Of a DNA stretch of 64,000 nt, positions 10,946 to 22,232 are shown in pieces. The stretch comes from Holothuria scabra (Eukaryota; Echinodermata; Holothuroidea; Aspidochirotida; Holothuriidae): positions 13,844,001 through 13,908,000 of the forward strand of contig CM074184.1 of NCBI GenBank assembly GCA_037179385.1, in the 5' to 3' direction. The notes below the pieces were generated by a model. That model saw only the letters and a list, made by a program, of their open reading frames with translations. It was not told the DNA's origin and searched no databases. Both the position numbers and the translations under genes were made by a program. The first letter of the stretch is position 1. Every line of letters starts with the position of its first letter.

Positions 10946-13900
10946 CATGAGCGAGTAGGGTGAAAGGGTAAGAATAATTTGGCATGGGTAATGTAATAGT
11001 CATAGGTATATAATTTTTTGGAACAGTTTATTAACTTCACTATGTAAATTCTTTAGTGAGGTCATTTTGAAAATGTATTTGTAAAGTACTGAAGCAAACT
11101 CATAGGGAGGAGATCTTAACGGAAGGGTTTAAGGTCACAACAGGATTTGGTATGTTAGACGGGTACTTATTCTAAGCATTTTGGTAAAATTTGCATTGAA
11201 ATCGGATGTGTGCTTCTCAAGATATGAGCACGTAAAGTTTGGGAACAAATATTAGAAGAAGCTTCTATGCACACTAAGAAGAGGACTGATGTGGAAATTC
11301 ATAAGCGTTAACTTTGAACAGAGAGCACTCCGTGTGATTCACAAGAATCTCTTTTATGACATACTAACATTGCTTTTTCAATAACCTAGAAGAAAACCTT
11401 AAGAAAACATTAAATTTAGTGTCAAAAATTGCTAATATTTGGCAAACATTGTGCCTACTGTCCTCATGAGGACATGGGCATGCAAGCATGCATGAATTAA
11501 AATGGGAATTGATTTATTAGATATACCACAGTCAATCAGTTTTACAAAAAAGAACTTAAGTTTATACTGATCATTTGGTATCAAATACCCTTCAGCGCAC
11601 ATGAACAAAAGCTTTTTGGTTTCCCGAAAGGGAAATCCTTTGGACTCATGCAGACAACACTTTTGCAAATAATGTGTAGGATCGTGCATTTTAGTGTTGT
11701 CTCAAGCTATGGTTTGTAAGCTCAACGATTGGAAATTATTTCTTTGTTTCGCCTTGTTTTCAGCAGAGTAGTACCAAGCCAAAGACTGTCTTCATTTTGG
11801 ATCATCGAGGTCGTTGTTGCTAAGGTAGATTATTGTTAAAAGGGACAGCTGTGTGAATGGCATTGCTGGACACCAAAAATATATTGCAATGTGTGGCTTT
11901 TTGTTCCTTTTTGAAAGAATACTGCGACTTTCATCAGGTATATTTATAATTTTTCATTGCATAATTGCATAAACATCAAATTCCGTCTCCAAAATATGTC
12001 CACATAGGGCCGTCAGAATATATGTGTACCTTCTGTAAGATGTAGCAATCTATATGAAGCTTTGTTTCGCCAGGCGGTTGTACATTACTTGACAACAGGG
12101 CATGGTCAAATATTGCCATGTTTTTACAAAGTGACCGACATTTATACGTCAAGACTTTGTCAACATTTTTGCTTAGAATTATAATTTTACTATTCGTTAT
12201 CCATGGTAAATGTACTTTGATCATGCTCTTGCTAAGAATTGTGAGGTATCTTTTAGTTCAAGATGCAGCTTTACTCCCTATTATTTAAGTGGAAGCCATT
12301 GTACCGTCTAAAAGGTCACACGTCGGGCCGGCTTTTCGACCCCAGTTACGTAATAGCATGCACAATGCATGCATTCGGGTCAGTTAGTGGTTTTGACCTT
12401 ATATCAACAGAGAACAAAGTAAAATATTGTCGTGAGTTCTTGCATAGAGGCTAATCTTTATTTTGATTTGTACATCAATACTTCCACAAAAATTTTGTTT
12501 TAAATTATTTTTAAAGCTTTGTCTTCCATTTGGAAACTTCAACGATACCTTTGGTACAAATTGTAAGGAACTTTTTGACCAAGATACACTCTTTACTCCC
12601 TATGATTAAGTAGAAGACACTGGACCTCCTAATAGGTCACTTATCCGGTCGACTTTTCTATTCTTTATCGCAGTAAAAACACTGGCGTGACTTTCATTGA
12701 ATCATTTCGTTGCGTCATTTAAACCATGGAAACCGGATCCGATTACTGAGTCTCACTCGCTATTTTCACAGCCTAAAGTTAGACTCTAATACCGCGTTTC
12801 CACGAACACGGACTAGCCCCGACCCTTGACTCACTCTTCAAGAAAAACTTTGCAATTAGGCTACTTTGTTTAATAAGCTGTTCTTTGTTTGAATCTCCGT
12901 TGTTTGAATGTCAAGGGAAAACACATGCTTTCATGCAAAAACCTGTGATAACCCCTGGAAAAACATGTGAAAACCGGCAAATTTTGAACTAGTTGCCTCA
13001 CCTGTTTTTGTAAGGGTTCCATTGATATTAGTTATGAATATTATACCATTGTATTTTCTTATGATTTTCTTACCAACCACATTTTGCAAGTATTTGAAGC
13101 CGTCCATTTTCATGGCCTTGCAAACCAGAACCTTTCTTTGTATTACTGATTGTTTTTGCATGTCTTATAAGTTAATATGATAATTTAATAAGATATTGTA
13201 ATTTATGTGTCTTTCATTATCTGCCCCCTGACTTGTACTTCAATTTCATGTATTTCCGAAGTATTGCCAAAAAAACACATTTCAGGTTCAATAACTCTGA
13301 AGATAACAACTTCAACCAGCCCAAATATTACAGATTAATTAACTATTCATTTGTTTCCTTTAAGCAAAACCTCACAGCCAAGTTCAGCCCAACTCGCAAA
13401 AGCTGACTACAAACAGTTCACCATCAAAGCTTATCTACACCTTAAATTCATTCAGTAGTTGCATATATGACCGCAAACTTCGTTCTTGGCCTGTAATTTA
13501 TCAAGTTTATCTCTTCTCCCCTCCCCTGAACCCATCCCTTGAAGGTTATTTTGGACTGCCCACATCTGAAGAAATATTTCTCCCTTCTTTCGGGAAACTT
13601 TTCATACTTAGGTTTTGATTACTATATAAGTGGTGTTAATTGACTCTTATATATGTAGACCCTCTTAAGAAGGCTTATTTTTTATCTCAGTACACAACAA
13701 CCATGACAGCCCATTGTTTGTACATACTCCTGTTCCCATTCCCTGCAGGCATTCATTCCTCTAGGCTATATTAGAAATACTGTAGCTTGACACCCTTCAG
13801 AAATAGTGTCCTTTACATAGAAGCTGGTGGAACTGAACAAATAGTGTGTTTGTATTAGGATTTTTGTTGAACACAACTTTAAACATTGGTGTCTGTCTAG

Positions 13901-14744
13901 ATTGGTGTTTTCTGCTTTACAGTTTCAATATGCTCTACAGTGATTATTTATCACTAAGATTCATTCTAGAATATGTTTTAAATTTTTGATAGCATAAAAT
14001 GTATCAGCATAATACTTGCCTCATCTCTCCAAATATCTGGATAACCGCACCAAAAAAGTAACCCCTGTATGAAGGGTTATAGTTATGTCAAACATCATCA
14101 CCAAGTGGGAAGTTTTGTCTCACATTTCATTTTTATCCACGTCACTAACCCCCCCCCCCCCCCCAAAAAAAAAAAAGGAAAAAAAGAGTGTATCATTAAG
14201 CTGAATGCATAGAACCATTGCTTCAAGATTACCCTTAATGACACTTTTCAAAAGTATTGAGATTTTTTTTTTTTTTTGTATTGCTGCTGTCACTTGAAAT
14301 TAGTTCAGGTAATAAGAGCAAGCATAATGTTGTATATACTGTGTATCAAACAAGAAAAACTTGTACTGTGTGTTATGCTGTACCTACAGGATAAGTAGAC
14401 AAAAGGCAAATTAAAAGTCTTGTTAAATTATGGATTAATGGGGATATCAGCTTTTGTTAAGACAATGGGTGGGGCATTTCCCCCATAAAGTAAAAATAGC
14501 TGCCACTAATAGCCAAGGTTACATATCTCTGTTCAGATGTCTCTTTGATCCAAAGCATGTAGGAGAGTGTTTAGATGAGGGCTTGTTTTAACACTAACCT
14601 CAATGCAGACTTTTCGAAACAAAGATGCATCAGAACATAGAGACTTCAGAATGGAGAGCTGTCCCCATTATCAAAACTTTTGATTAAAATGGTTTAAAAA
14701 TACCGCTTTATCAAGTAATGCGACAAAACATAGTTTTCTGGCAT
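10946..14744. other. No gene seen apart from short repeats
   Basis: Holds the direct repeat pair at 12244-12660 and a C run joined to an A run at 14151-14176. No splice-bounded frame was convincing. Confidence 0.4.
12244..12660. repeat. Pair of diverged direct repeats of about 95 bp
   Basis: CTTTACTCCCTATTATTTAA, then GTGGAAGCC..AAAGGTCAC, at about 12262-12340 and CTTTACTCCCTATGATTAAG, then TAGAAGACA..ATAGGTCAC, at about 12588-12660. Function unknown. Confidence 0.55.
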
Positions 14745-15140
14745 ATTGAAGCTGTGTGAGAAATTCCTCTTGTTTGTGGAGATCAAGGGTTTGGGGTGAC
14801 AAAAGATCAAACCTTGTAGATGTAATATTTTTAGGGGGATAGCTGTGAGCGATCTCATACCATGGAGGGTAGTACTTTCATGCTCATACTGTACTAAGCT
14901 TTTGAATTGCTCATGTTGATGGACGTGTTGGTGAGGTGATCACTATTGTTTTAAATGGGGTCGAAAGGTCATTTTGGGTCACATGAGGTCAAAAAGTTTT
15001 GGCCTTACTAGTATAATATCTCAATTAAGTAGGATAATTGTATGGGATCTCATGCATGTCATGTTTGTTTCCATGATTGTTATGATATATCATATGGCAA
15101 GGAATCACTAAGCCTGTTGGCTTTCTAGTTTTTCAGAATT
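14745..15140 (+). repeat. Composite repeat, right-hand part
   Basis: Contains GGTCGAAAGGTCATTTTGGG, a GTCACATGAGGTCAAAAAG block and the right end GGCAAGGAATCACTAAGCCT then GTTGGCTTTCTAGTTTT. The left part with the GT run is absent. Confidence 0.65.
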
Positions 15141-15869
15141 CGCGCCTAACATGAATCTCTTCTTATAGTCTTGCCCAAGACCATAATATTACTTGACAGT
15201 ACACAACATCCGTAGTTAGTAGTACGGACTAGTGTATACATGGCTTCTACTTGTCTTCCCAAATTTCTGTCGATATAATATGTTAGTACTGAACGAAACA
15301 TCGAGTAGGTACAGTCTAACTGACAAGCGCACTCAGTTTAGTAAATCTGAAGAACTGAACATGTACTAAGGTAGCATATACCTCTCCTCCATTGACTTAC
15401 ACACTAAATCCAAAAAGTAAACTGGCCTTTAAAAGCTTGTCGAAAGTTTTCCCCAGCTGCAAGATACTACTCATATAAAAGCTAACAAGTTGGGCTTCAA
15501 TTGAGCCCATTTTTTCACCATAGGTCCTTCACTTAATATAATTCTAAAAAATAGTTACAAAAACTCCATCCTATTCCATATCATATAAAAAGTGCTCCCT
15601 TTAGGGACTCTATCTAAAGGCGAACAAATTGAGGCACTAATTTTCCTTTTCTCTCTCTCTCTTTTTTTTTTATTCTTGTTTTTAAATTCGCATGAATACA
15701 CCTGATAATTGGGATTTGTTACCCCGGCCCAACGTCTTGTCCAAGACTAATCTTTACTCGTCCTGCAATCTACATCCGCATCAGTGAAGACTTACCTTAT
15801 GGCTATGATTTAAGCGCATTTTAAATCATCAGCTTTTCTGCCTTCGGAGCCAATGAAAAAACATTCGTT

Positions 15870-15915
15870 CTCCAAGCAGGGAGATGCCACTCTAGTGGCA
15901 ACTCCCTGCTCCAAG
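15870..15915. mobile_element. 32-bp palindromic insertion, perfect 7-bp flanking duplication
   Basis: The element at 15877-15908 has CAGGGAG(A/T)TGCCAC arms with one mismatch and a four-base centre. CTCCAAG flanks it on both sides. Confidence 0.72.
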
Positions 15916-16173
15916 TAACAGTCAAGCGCCGTGGTTCATAGGCCCTTATTCTCGAAGTTACAACGACTGAGAAATAACGGAGTTTCAAATACCACGTGTT
16001 TGCCAACAACTTGCTTCGTTAAGCACGCAGTCTATCATTTTAGGTGATCAATGGTGATAGTTCAGTTCCGAAACGTATCGTCTAAATTAGTCGGGGCCTT
16101 TTTGTAGGCAACGTTTAAGTAAGATGAGTTTCGTGATTGATAGAATTGTTTACAATCTGTGAGGATATACTAA

Positions 16174-16215
16174 CTCTGAGCAGGGAGGTGTTATCAGACA
16201 ACTCCCTGCTCTGAG
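16174..16215. mobile_element. 28-bp palindromic insertion, perfect 7-bp flanking duplication
   Basis: The element at 16181-16208 has arms CAGGGAG(G/T)TGT and a six-base centre, with CTCTGAG duplicated at 16174-16180 and 16209-16215. Same family as the one at 15877. Confidence 0.72.
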
Positions 16216-17031
16216 GGCTAGTGAATGGCATATGTAATGAAAAACAATGAGCCTAAAACACATACAACAATAGTTTGCAATGGAAGAGTAGGGCCCGAGC
16301 GGGGAGATTCTGTAAATTGAAGTACTGTTTGGTGGTTGCGTTCACACTGATCATTTTCAGATCGTGTTTCTTCTAAATTAGCTAATTCAATTGTGTTATG
16401 ACGTTCTGGCTATGCAAGAGTAAACCTAAATGAAAAACTTTAAGTAAAAGTGGTGGCAATCTAACCCATCAACTTCAGTCCTAGCCAAATTTGAATAAGA
16501 TTCTAATCAATAAGGGCACGACCCGGAATCCTGTCAAAGGTTTGACCAGATACGGCTCATAATTAATGAAACGAATAATTTCATTTTGAAACAGTTTTAG
16601 TCAATTTTGAAACAAATCTGGTCAAATATTTGACGGAATTTCGGTTTACGTGCCCCAATTGACTAGACTTTTTTTAAGTGCGGACTTCACTTGAGAATCC
16701 CCAACCGTGCCCCAACACTGGGAATCTTGAAAATTAGTTTTGTGTAAAGCGTACTTCTGCATAGTATCATGAACACATGCAACGAAAGGCTGGCTTTGCT
16801 AATGTTCCCAGTGTTCAATGTTCTCGATGTTCAGTGTTTCCAACAAGCCGTTGAAATAACACGCAAACGGAGAACCCCGGTAATCTCATCAACACCCCCA
16901 TGAACGGCTGTTTTTGTTGAAAACGTGAAGCATCCACTAGAATCTCAAATTTGGCTTTTTACCAGGTAAGTCCCGTTGTTATATAGTTAAAACCAAACTT
17001 GTCCAGTATCTAAAGCAAGACCTAGCGATGT

Positions 17032-18270
17032 ACACTGTTAAAAATTTCTGTAAATTTACAGACTTTTTTTAACTTAAACTTTTTGTATTTTACTTTTAAT
17101 AGAGATTTTCTGTATCTTTACAGACACTTTGTATTGCTACAATAAAAAAGGTTGTTTAACATGTATTTTCTGTTTATTTGAAAAACCATTTCTGTCTGCT
17201 TTTTTAACCAAATTTTACTGCTTTGTAGAACTTTTTCTGTAAATTTACAGAAATTTTAACAGTATTTTGTATTTTTCTGATTTAACATAAATATACTGTC
17301 ATTTAACAAACATTCATTTTGTTTTTAAGCTGAAAAAGAAACAAAAATAAGCCCAAACAAACAAATAAGAAATAGCCAGAAAATTTTCAATATATAACAT
17401 GCATCGTTCTGCGAAGTTTCAGTTAAAAAAGAAAACATTTTTGGCAAATTTATGGCCCTATTTGAAAATTAACTAACATTTATTATACTGACAATTGGTA
17501 TACTGATGTCAACTCATCGCCACAGGCGCTCATGCACTTCATCGAATTAAAAACGTTTCACAAATTTACTTGAAAGAGTCTGTAAATTTACCACTTTATG
17601 ACGTATATCTCATTTTGCATAAATGGGTGGAGCTTATTTTGTAGGCATTTTCCTAACAAAAGGATTGCTGTTGCTTTGAATAATATCTTTTTGGCGTTTT
17701 TTAATCAGGAAGTGATAAACTTATTGTTTACCTTGTCTGGAAATGTTTGCAACCAATGTATTTGCATTCTTTGTCATATTTATTTTAAAAACAATTATTA
17801 TATTGTACAAAAAATGTGACTTTCCAATTACAAAGTTCCTAGAGATGGCAGTCTACTTGACAACAATATGACAACAAAGCATCCTCATTGTGTTTTGATT
17901 GAAAACAACTTCGTAACGACACATTACGTTGATAAGCAAATACCTGATCTACGTAATGGTGAAGTGTATGTTACGTAATAACATATGAAAGGAAAAAAGC
18001 GATATTATAATAAATATTAAAACACCGAGAATGAAAACAGTAGGCTGTAAATTCACATAAAATTAAGGTAAAAAACAAACAGAACAATTCTGTAATTCGA
18101 TTTTACAGTAGACATTTGTAAACTAATTTACATGCAAAAACTGTAAAGAAAAAACAAACACTTAATGTTTTTTTCATGAATACAGTCTGGCTGTAAAAAA
18201 AACATTATTTGGTTGGAAAAAAATTTGCCATAAAAATAATGTAAATTTACAGAGAAATTTTTAACAGTGT
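17032..18270. mobile_element. Non-autonomous DNA element, about 1.24 kb, ends ACACTGTTAAAAATTTC
   Basis: The same 17-base end occurs at the left and, inverted, at the right. Inside, CTGTAAATTTACAG-type palindromes recur (17047, 17229, 18239 and diverged forms at about 17112 and 18081). The interior is AT-rich with no long open frame apart from a chance frame at 17598-17819. No clear target duplication. Confidence 0.75.
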
Positions 18271-18929
18271 GTCTACTTCAGTCGGTATTGAAGTCTAATT
18301 TTGAAGTTGATGATAAATCGGCTAGACAAAATGGAGCTTTGCTTTGGCATCAAATTTCCCCATAATTATAGCAAGGAGTTTTATGAGGCTGACTGGTTGT
18401 AATTACCCACAGGAAATAGACTAGGTTTCACACGTAATCAAAGATAGAGCACCGACCTTAGTACGGACCAAGAAAATCATAAAGGCTACATATACATAAA
18501 CCCTAAAAAACCTGCACAATACAAATCCTTTTTTAAAACATTACGTAACCGGTGGGGGACCGTAAGAAAAATTTTGTGGTAGGTCGGAAAAGTTGCCTCT
18601 TTCTTTTTTCAAGTCCTTTAAAATTGAAAGAAAAAATTACTTCGGGCAACAAAAATACATGGGGAATGGTATTAGAGCATTGTAATCTAAGTAATTCGGT
18701 GACAATATTACTACCTTGAGAACTAATTCTCCCAGAAAAGTATTCCGACCGTAGTTAAAATATATTTTGGGGGAGTGGGGTAGCCAGGATTCATCTTAAA
18801 AAGGAGGTGCAGTGACCCTTGTTGCATTTTCGTCACACTGGGGAAGGTTTTTCAATGTGTGCATGAAGTGATACAACCTGACTAGCTTTAAGCTCACTTT
18901 GGTTCAGAAATGTAGTACACTTCATCTGC

Positions 18930-19513
18930 TGATATCTATTTCTCTGATTTGAATGTCCTTTTATATGGTGCTTCATCAAAGGACCTTAATCGCCTCCAAT
19001 CCTTGCAAAATCGTTGTGCTAAGTTTATTTTATCGGCAGGTAGATTAGATAGCCCCAAACCTCTTCTACGTGCCCTTCACTGGTTACCTATTCGCGAAAG
19101 AATCCAATTTAAAGTTTGTTTATATGTTTACAAATGTTTGAATGATTTGGATCCTGCCTATCTCTCTAATATGCTCCAAAGGAAAACCACACCTTTAGCT
19201 GGTCCTGTTACTAGGTCTGCAATGGACGGGGCCCTACTCCTCATACCTCCTTCCAAGAAGCGAGTAGGTGAGGAGGCCTTTTCCATTGCAGGTCCTATGT
19301 TATGGAACTCTCTTCCTCCTCACATACGGAATTCCAAATCTGTTGCGCTCTTCAAAAAAACAGCTTAAGACTTACGTATTTAGTTGATTGTGTTTTGCTG
19401 GTATTATTTTTCTTGGTGTCTTAGCGCATTGATCATATGGAATTTGCGCTTTATAAAAGTATGTATGTATGTATGCATGTATGCATGTATGTATGTATGC
19501 ATGTATGTATGTA
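18930..19513 (+). mobile_element. 5'-truncated L2/CR1-like LINE, reverse transcriptase C-terminus and 3' tail
   Basis: The open frame 18949-19368 has the hallmarks of the C-terminal end of L2/CR1-type ORF2: LLYG, RLQSLQNRCAKFIL, LRALHWLPIRERIQFKV, YVYKCLNDLDPAYL and LWNSLPPHIRNSKSVALFKK. An extra A in the run at about 19352-19358 shifts the frame just before the expected LKTYVF ending. A short 3' UTR follows (GCGCATTGATCATATGGAAT) and then an (ATGT)n tail at about 19461-19513, as in L2 elements. It is truncated and dead. Confidence 0.85.
19461..19513. repeat. (ATGT)n tail of the L2-like LINE
   Basis: GTATGTATGTATGCATGTAT and variants follow the LINE 3' UTR directly. Confidence 0.9.
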
Positions 19514-19633
19514 AGAATGGAAGTGTTACTAAATCATGAAAATTGAGTTCCTCTTTACGTACGGAAATTATATTTGCTCACAAAATAGTTCTTTAGTTTA
19601 AGGTGTCCTTTATTTTTCTCTCCACCTCTGTTA

Positions 19634-20580
19634 CCTGTCTTCTTCGCGACTGCTGTCGCCTAAGGCCTTTGCAGAGCGTTTCTATCCATCCCTGTCAGTT
19701 GCCACGGCTCGAACCTCATTCCAGGTCCTCCATACAGCTTCCCTTCTTTCCTTCTCTACAGTTCGTCTCCACGTGGTCTTCGGTCTTCCACTTTTTCTCC
19801 TTCCTTCTGAAGTCCAATTCATTGCTACATTGCAATCATTGTTTGGGTCCTGCCTAAGGATACGGCCAATTATCTTCCACCTGCGTCGGTTCATTTCTTT
19901 ACTCAGTGGTGTCATCTTTGATGTTTGGATAAGTTCTTCATTACTGATGTGATCCTGCCATTTAATGTGATGGATCCGTCACAAGCACTTTTGGTTAAAT
20001 ACATCTATTGTTTTGTCATCTCCTTTGTTCATTTTCCATGTCTCGCATCCACACAGTAAAACTGGGATAACAAGCGTTTTATAAAATCTCAAATTTGTTC
20101 TTCTTGAGATTTTATTGGAACTCCAAACATTCTGTGGTCTAGCAAATGAGCCTCTGGCCTTTGACAGTCTATTCCTAAGGTCCATCATAGCACCCCCATT
20201 TTTACACAGAGTAGATATTAAGGACGTAAACTTCTCCACTTCTTGAATGGCTTGACCACCAATGACAATACTCTCTTGGTTGCTAGCATTAATTCTCAGC
20301 ACTTTTGTCTTCTCTATATTGATTTTGAGCCCCATTCGCCTGGTCACCGTATCTATTTTTGTTGTTTTTCCTTGCATCTGTTGCTTGGTGGACGAAAGTA
20401 GTGCTACATCATCTGCGAAGTCTAGGTCATCAAGTTTTGTCATGAAATTCCACCTTATTCCATTTTCACCATTACCAACTGTTAGCTTCATAACCCAATC
20501 CATGACAATGAGGAATCCGGACATATTGCACCCTTGCTTGACACCAGTTTTTATGTCGAACCATTCACATGTTTCTCCAT
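19634..20580 (-). pseudogene. RTE-like non-LTR reverse transcriptase fragment, broken by stops
   Basis: Reading from 20580 leftwards: GVKQGCNMSGFLIVMDWVMK (palm, normally ending in a longer motif), then LDDLDFADDVALLSS, the catalytic (F/Y)ADD box, GLKINIEKTKVL, and VIPVLLCGCETWKMN. TGA interrupts at 19979-19981 after FNQKCL, where CGA (Arg) is expected. The frame continues as RIHHIKWQDHISNEELI and RRRWKIIGRILRQ..GRRKSGRPKTTWRR. TAG at about 19684 replaces Trp, and the frame ends at TAA near 19634. The endonuclease and N-terminal RT parts are absent. Inactive copy. Confidence 0.85.
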
Positions 20581-21187
20581 GGTCTTAAACCGTACATCTC
20601 TCCACCTCAGTGACTGTATATCCAGATTGTAATCCGACTGTCTTCTTCGTGTTGAGGAGAAACATGAGTGTAAACTGAAAAGAAGGACAAACGGCCGCTC
20701 ATTATGTGAGGATATGACAACATATATGATTGCTCTAAGTTCACTAGATGTTTTGATGTTGAAAATGAAAAACTTAAGTGATGATATCTTGTGAAACGCA
20801 TATGGGATTTTAGTAGAAATTTACAAAATGGCGGCATTTATGGCGGAACCACGGGGGCTCTGGCCATTGCAGTGCGGAGTCATAAGACACGTTGAGCCAT
20901 AAGACGTCGATGGCCTTGCATGTAAAATAATCAAACTGAACAAAATTTGCCATTCCATAAATGTACCGGCTTCTCTGGATCTGCATGTCGCTCATTATTC
21001 TACATTTGCGTAACTTGTTGCACACGTGACACATAAAGCCAGTGTTTACCACTGTATACGTGCTGTCGGCTATCCCAGCATCATTGCTAAGGAAACTAAG
21101 TTCTCAAAACCTTTAACCGGTTGACGTCGATTAAAGGAGAAAACGATTTATTTAGGAGACAACCATTTATAAGTATTGCACTACATG

Positions 21188-22232
21188 GGCGGCGGAAAAT
21201 GGTTTTTATTGGGGGGCCACAAGTTTTCGGCAACCGACGTAACGGTGACACCGTAAGGCGTCAGATTCTGAGCGAAGCGCAAAACCCCATTGGCGTGGGG
21301 TCCAGGGGCCCGCTTAAGGGCCCATGGTAGGGTCCAGGAGCAAAGCCCCGGTAGGGTTCCAGGGGGAGAAGCCCCCGGAAGCTCAGCGATTTTAGTGATT
21401 TGAGAGGCTCCAAAATGGTCGAAAATCATATTCAAATTAAGGATTCTAAACTATAAATTTAATTCAGGAGTGGGGTGAGGTTAGGGACGAGAATGGAATC
21501 GGGAAGTACTATGGCATTTGATAAAGGAGAATATACTTTAGAGTAAATTTAGGGGGTAAAGCTAAAATGTTGAAAGTATTAAAAATTGAACATGTGATTG
21601 ATAATTTGAGACAGGGCATTTTTAAGACATACAAAGCCTTTTGGGGCATTTTATCAATGTAGGGAGTTCTATTTAAAATCCCGAGGCAATATGCGTGGGG
21701 TCCAGGGGCCCCTGGTAGCTCTGAAATTTTAGGATTTTTAGGGGACTTAATGGAAGCAAAAAGTACCTTTGTATACGTTTTACTAATAATCCTAAAAGGG
21801 ACATTATTCCTGGGGCAAATGAATGTCACTGGGGCCAGTAATGGGACTGAGGACATGCCCCTCGCACAGTATGTTTAAAAGGCCCAGATTTGAGAAGAAG
21901 AAAGATAATTTGAAAAAGAAAGATAGCTTTCAAAAAATTTTCTTTTTAACTGTTTGCACGGCGAGGTAAATTCCCCTTCAGGTCATCGTCAATGTAGCGG
22001 TTCCAGGGGGGCAAAGCCCCCGGAAACTTTGCAACTTTTGCACACTAAAAAGTAACAATTGAGCCAATGAATATTGGAAATGTAATAAAAGCAACTTAAA
22101 TTTGTTTAATTATTTTTGAAAACTTTATTTTGCGACATTCAGTGTTTTTTTTTTTGAGTGGGGGGGGGGGGATGGTCCCTGTAATCTCATAAAAAAATAT
22201 TGGGGGGGGTCAGACCCTCCACTTCCGCCGCC
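21188..22232. mobile_element. Non-autonomous DNA element, about 1.05 kb, ends GGCGGCGGAA
   Basis: The left end GGCGGCGGAAAATGG and right end CCACTTCCGCCGCC are inverted repeats. The interior has repeated GGGGTCCAGGGGCC and GCAAAGCCCC(C)GG motifs and G runs. Open frames across it are composition artefacts. Confidence 0.65.

Noticed and set aside
17598..17819. 73-codon hydrophobic frame
   Set aside because: Inside the non-autonomous DNA element at 17032-18270, with composition expected of AT-rich sequence.
21121..21856. Proline- and glycine-rich frames on both strands
   Set aside because: They lie across the GGCGGCGG-ended element and reflect its repeated GGGGTCCAGGGGCC motifs.
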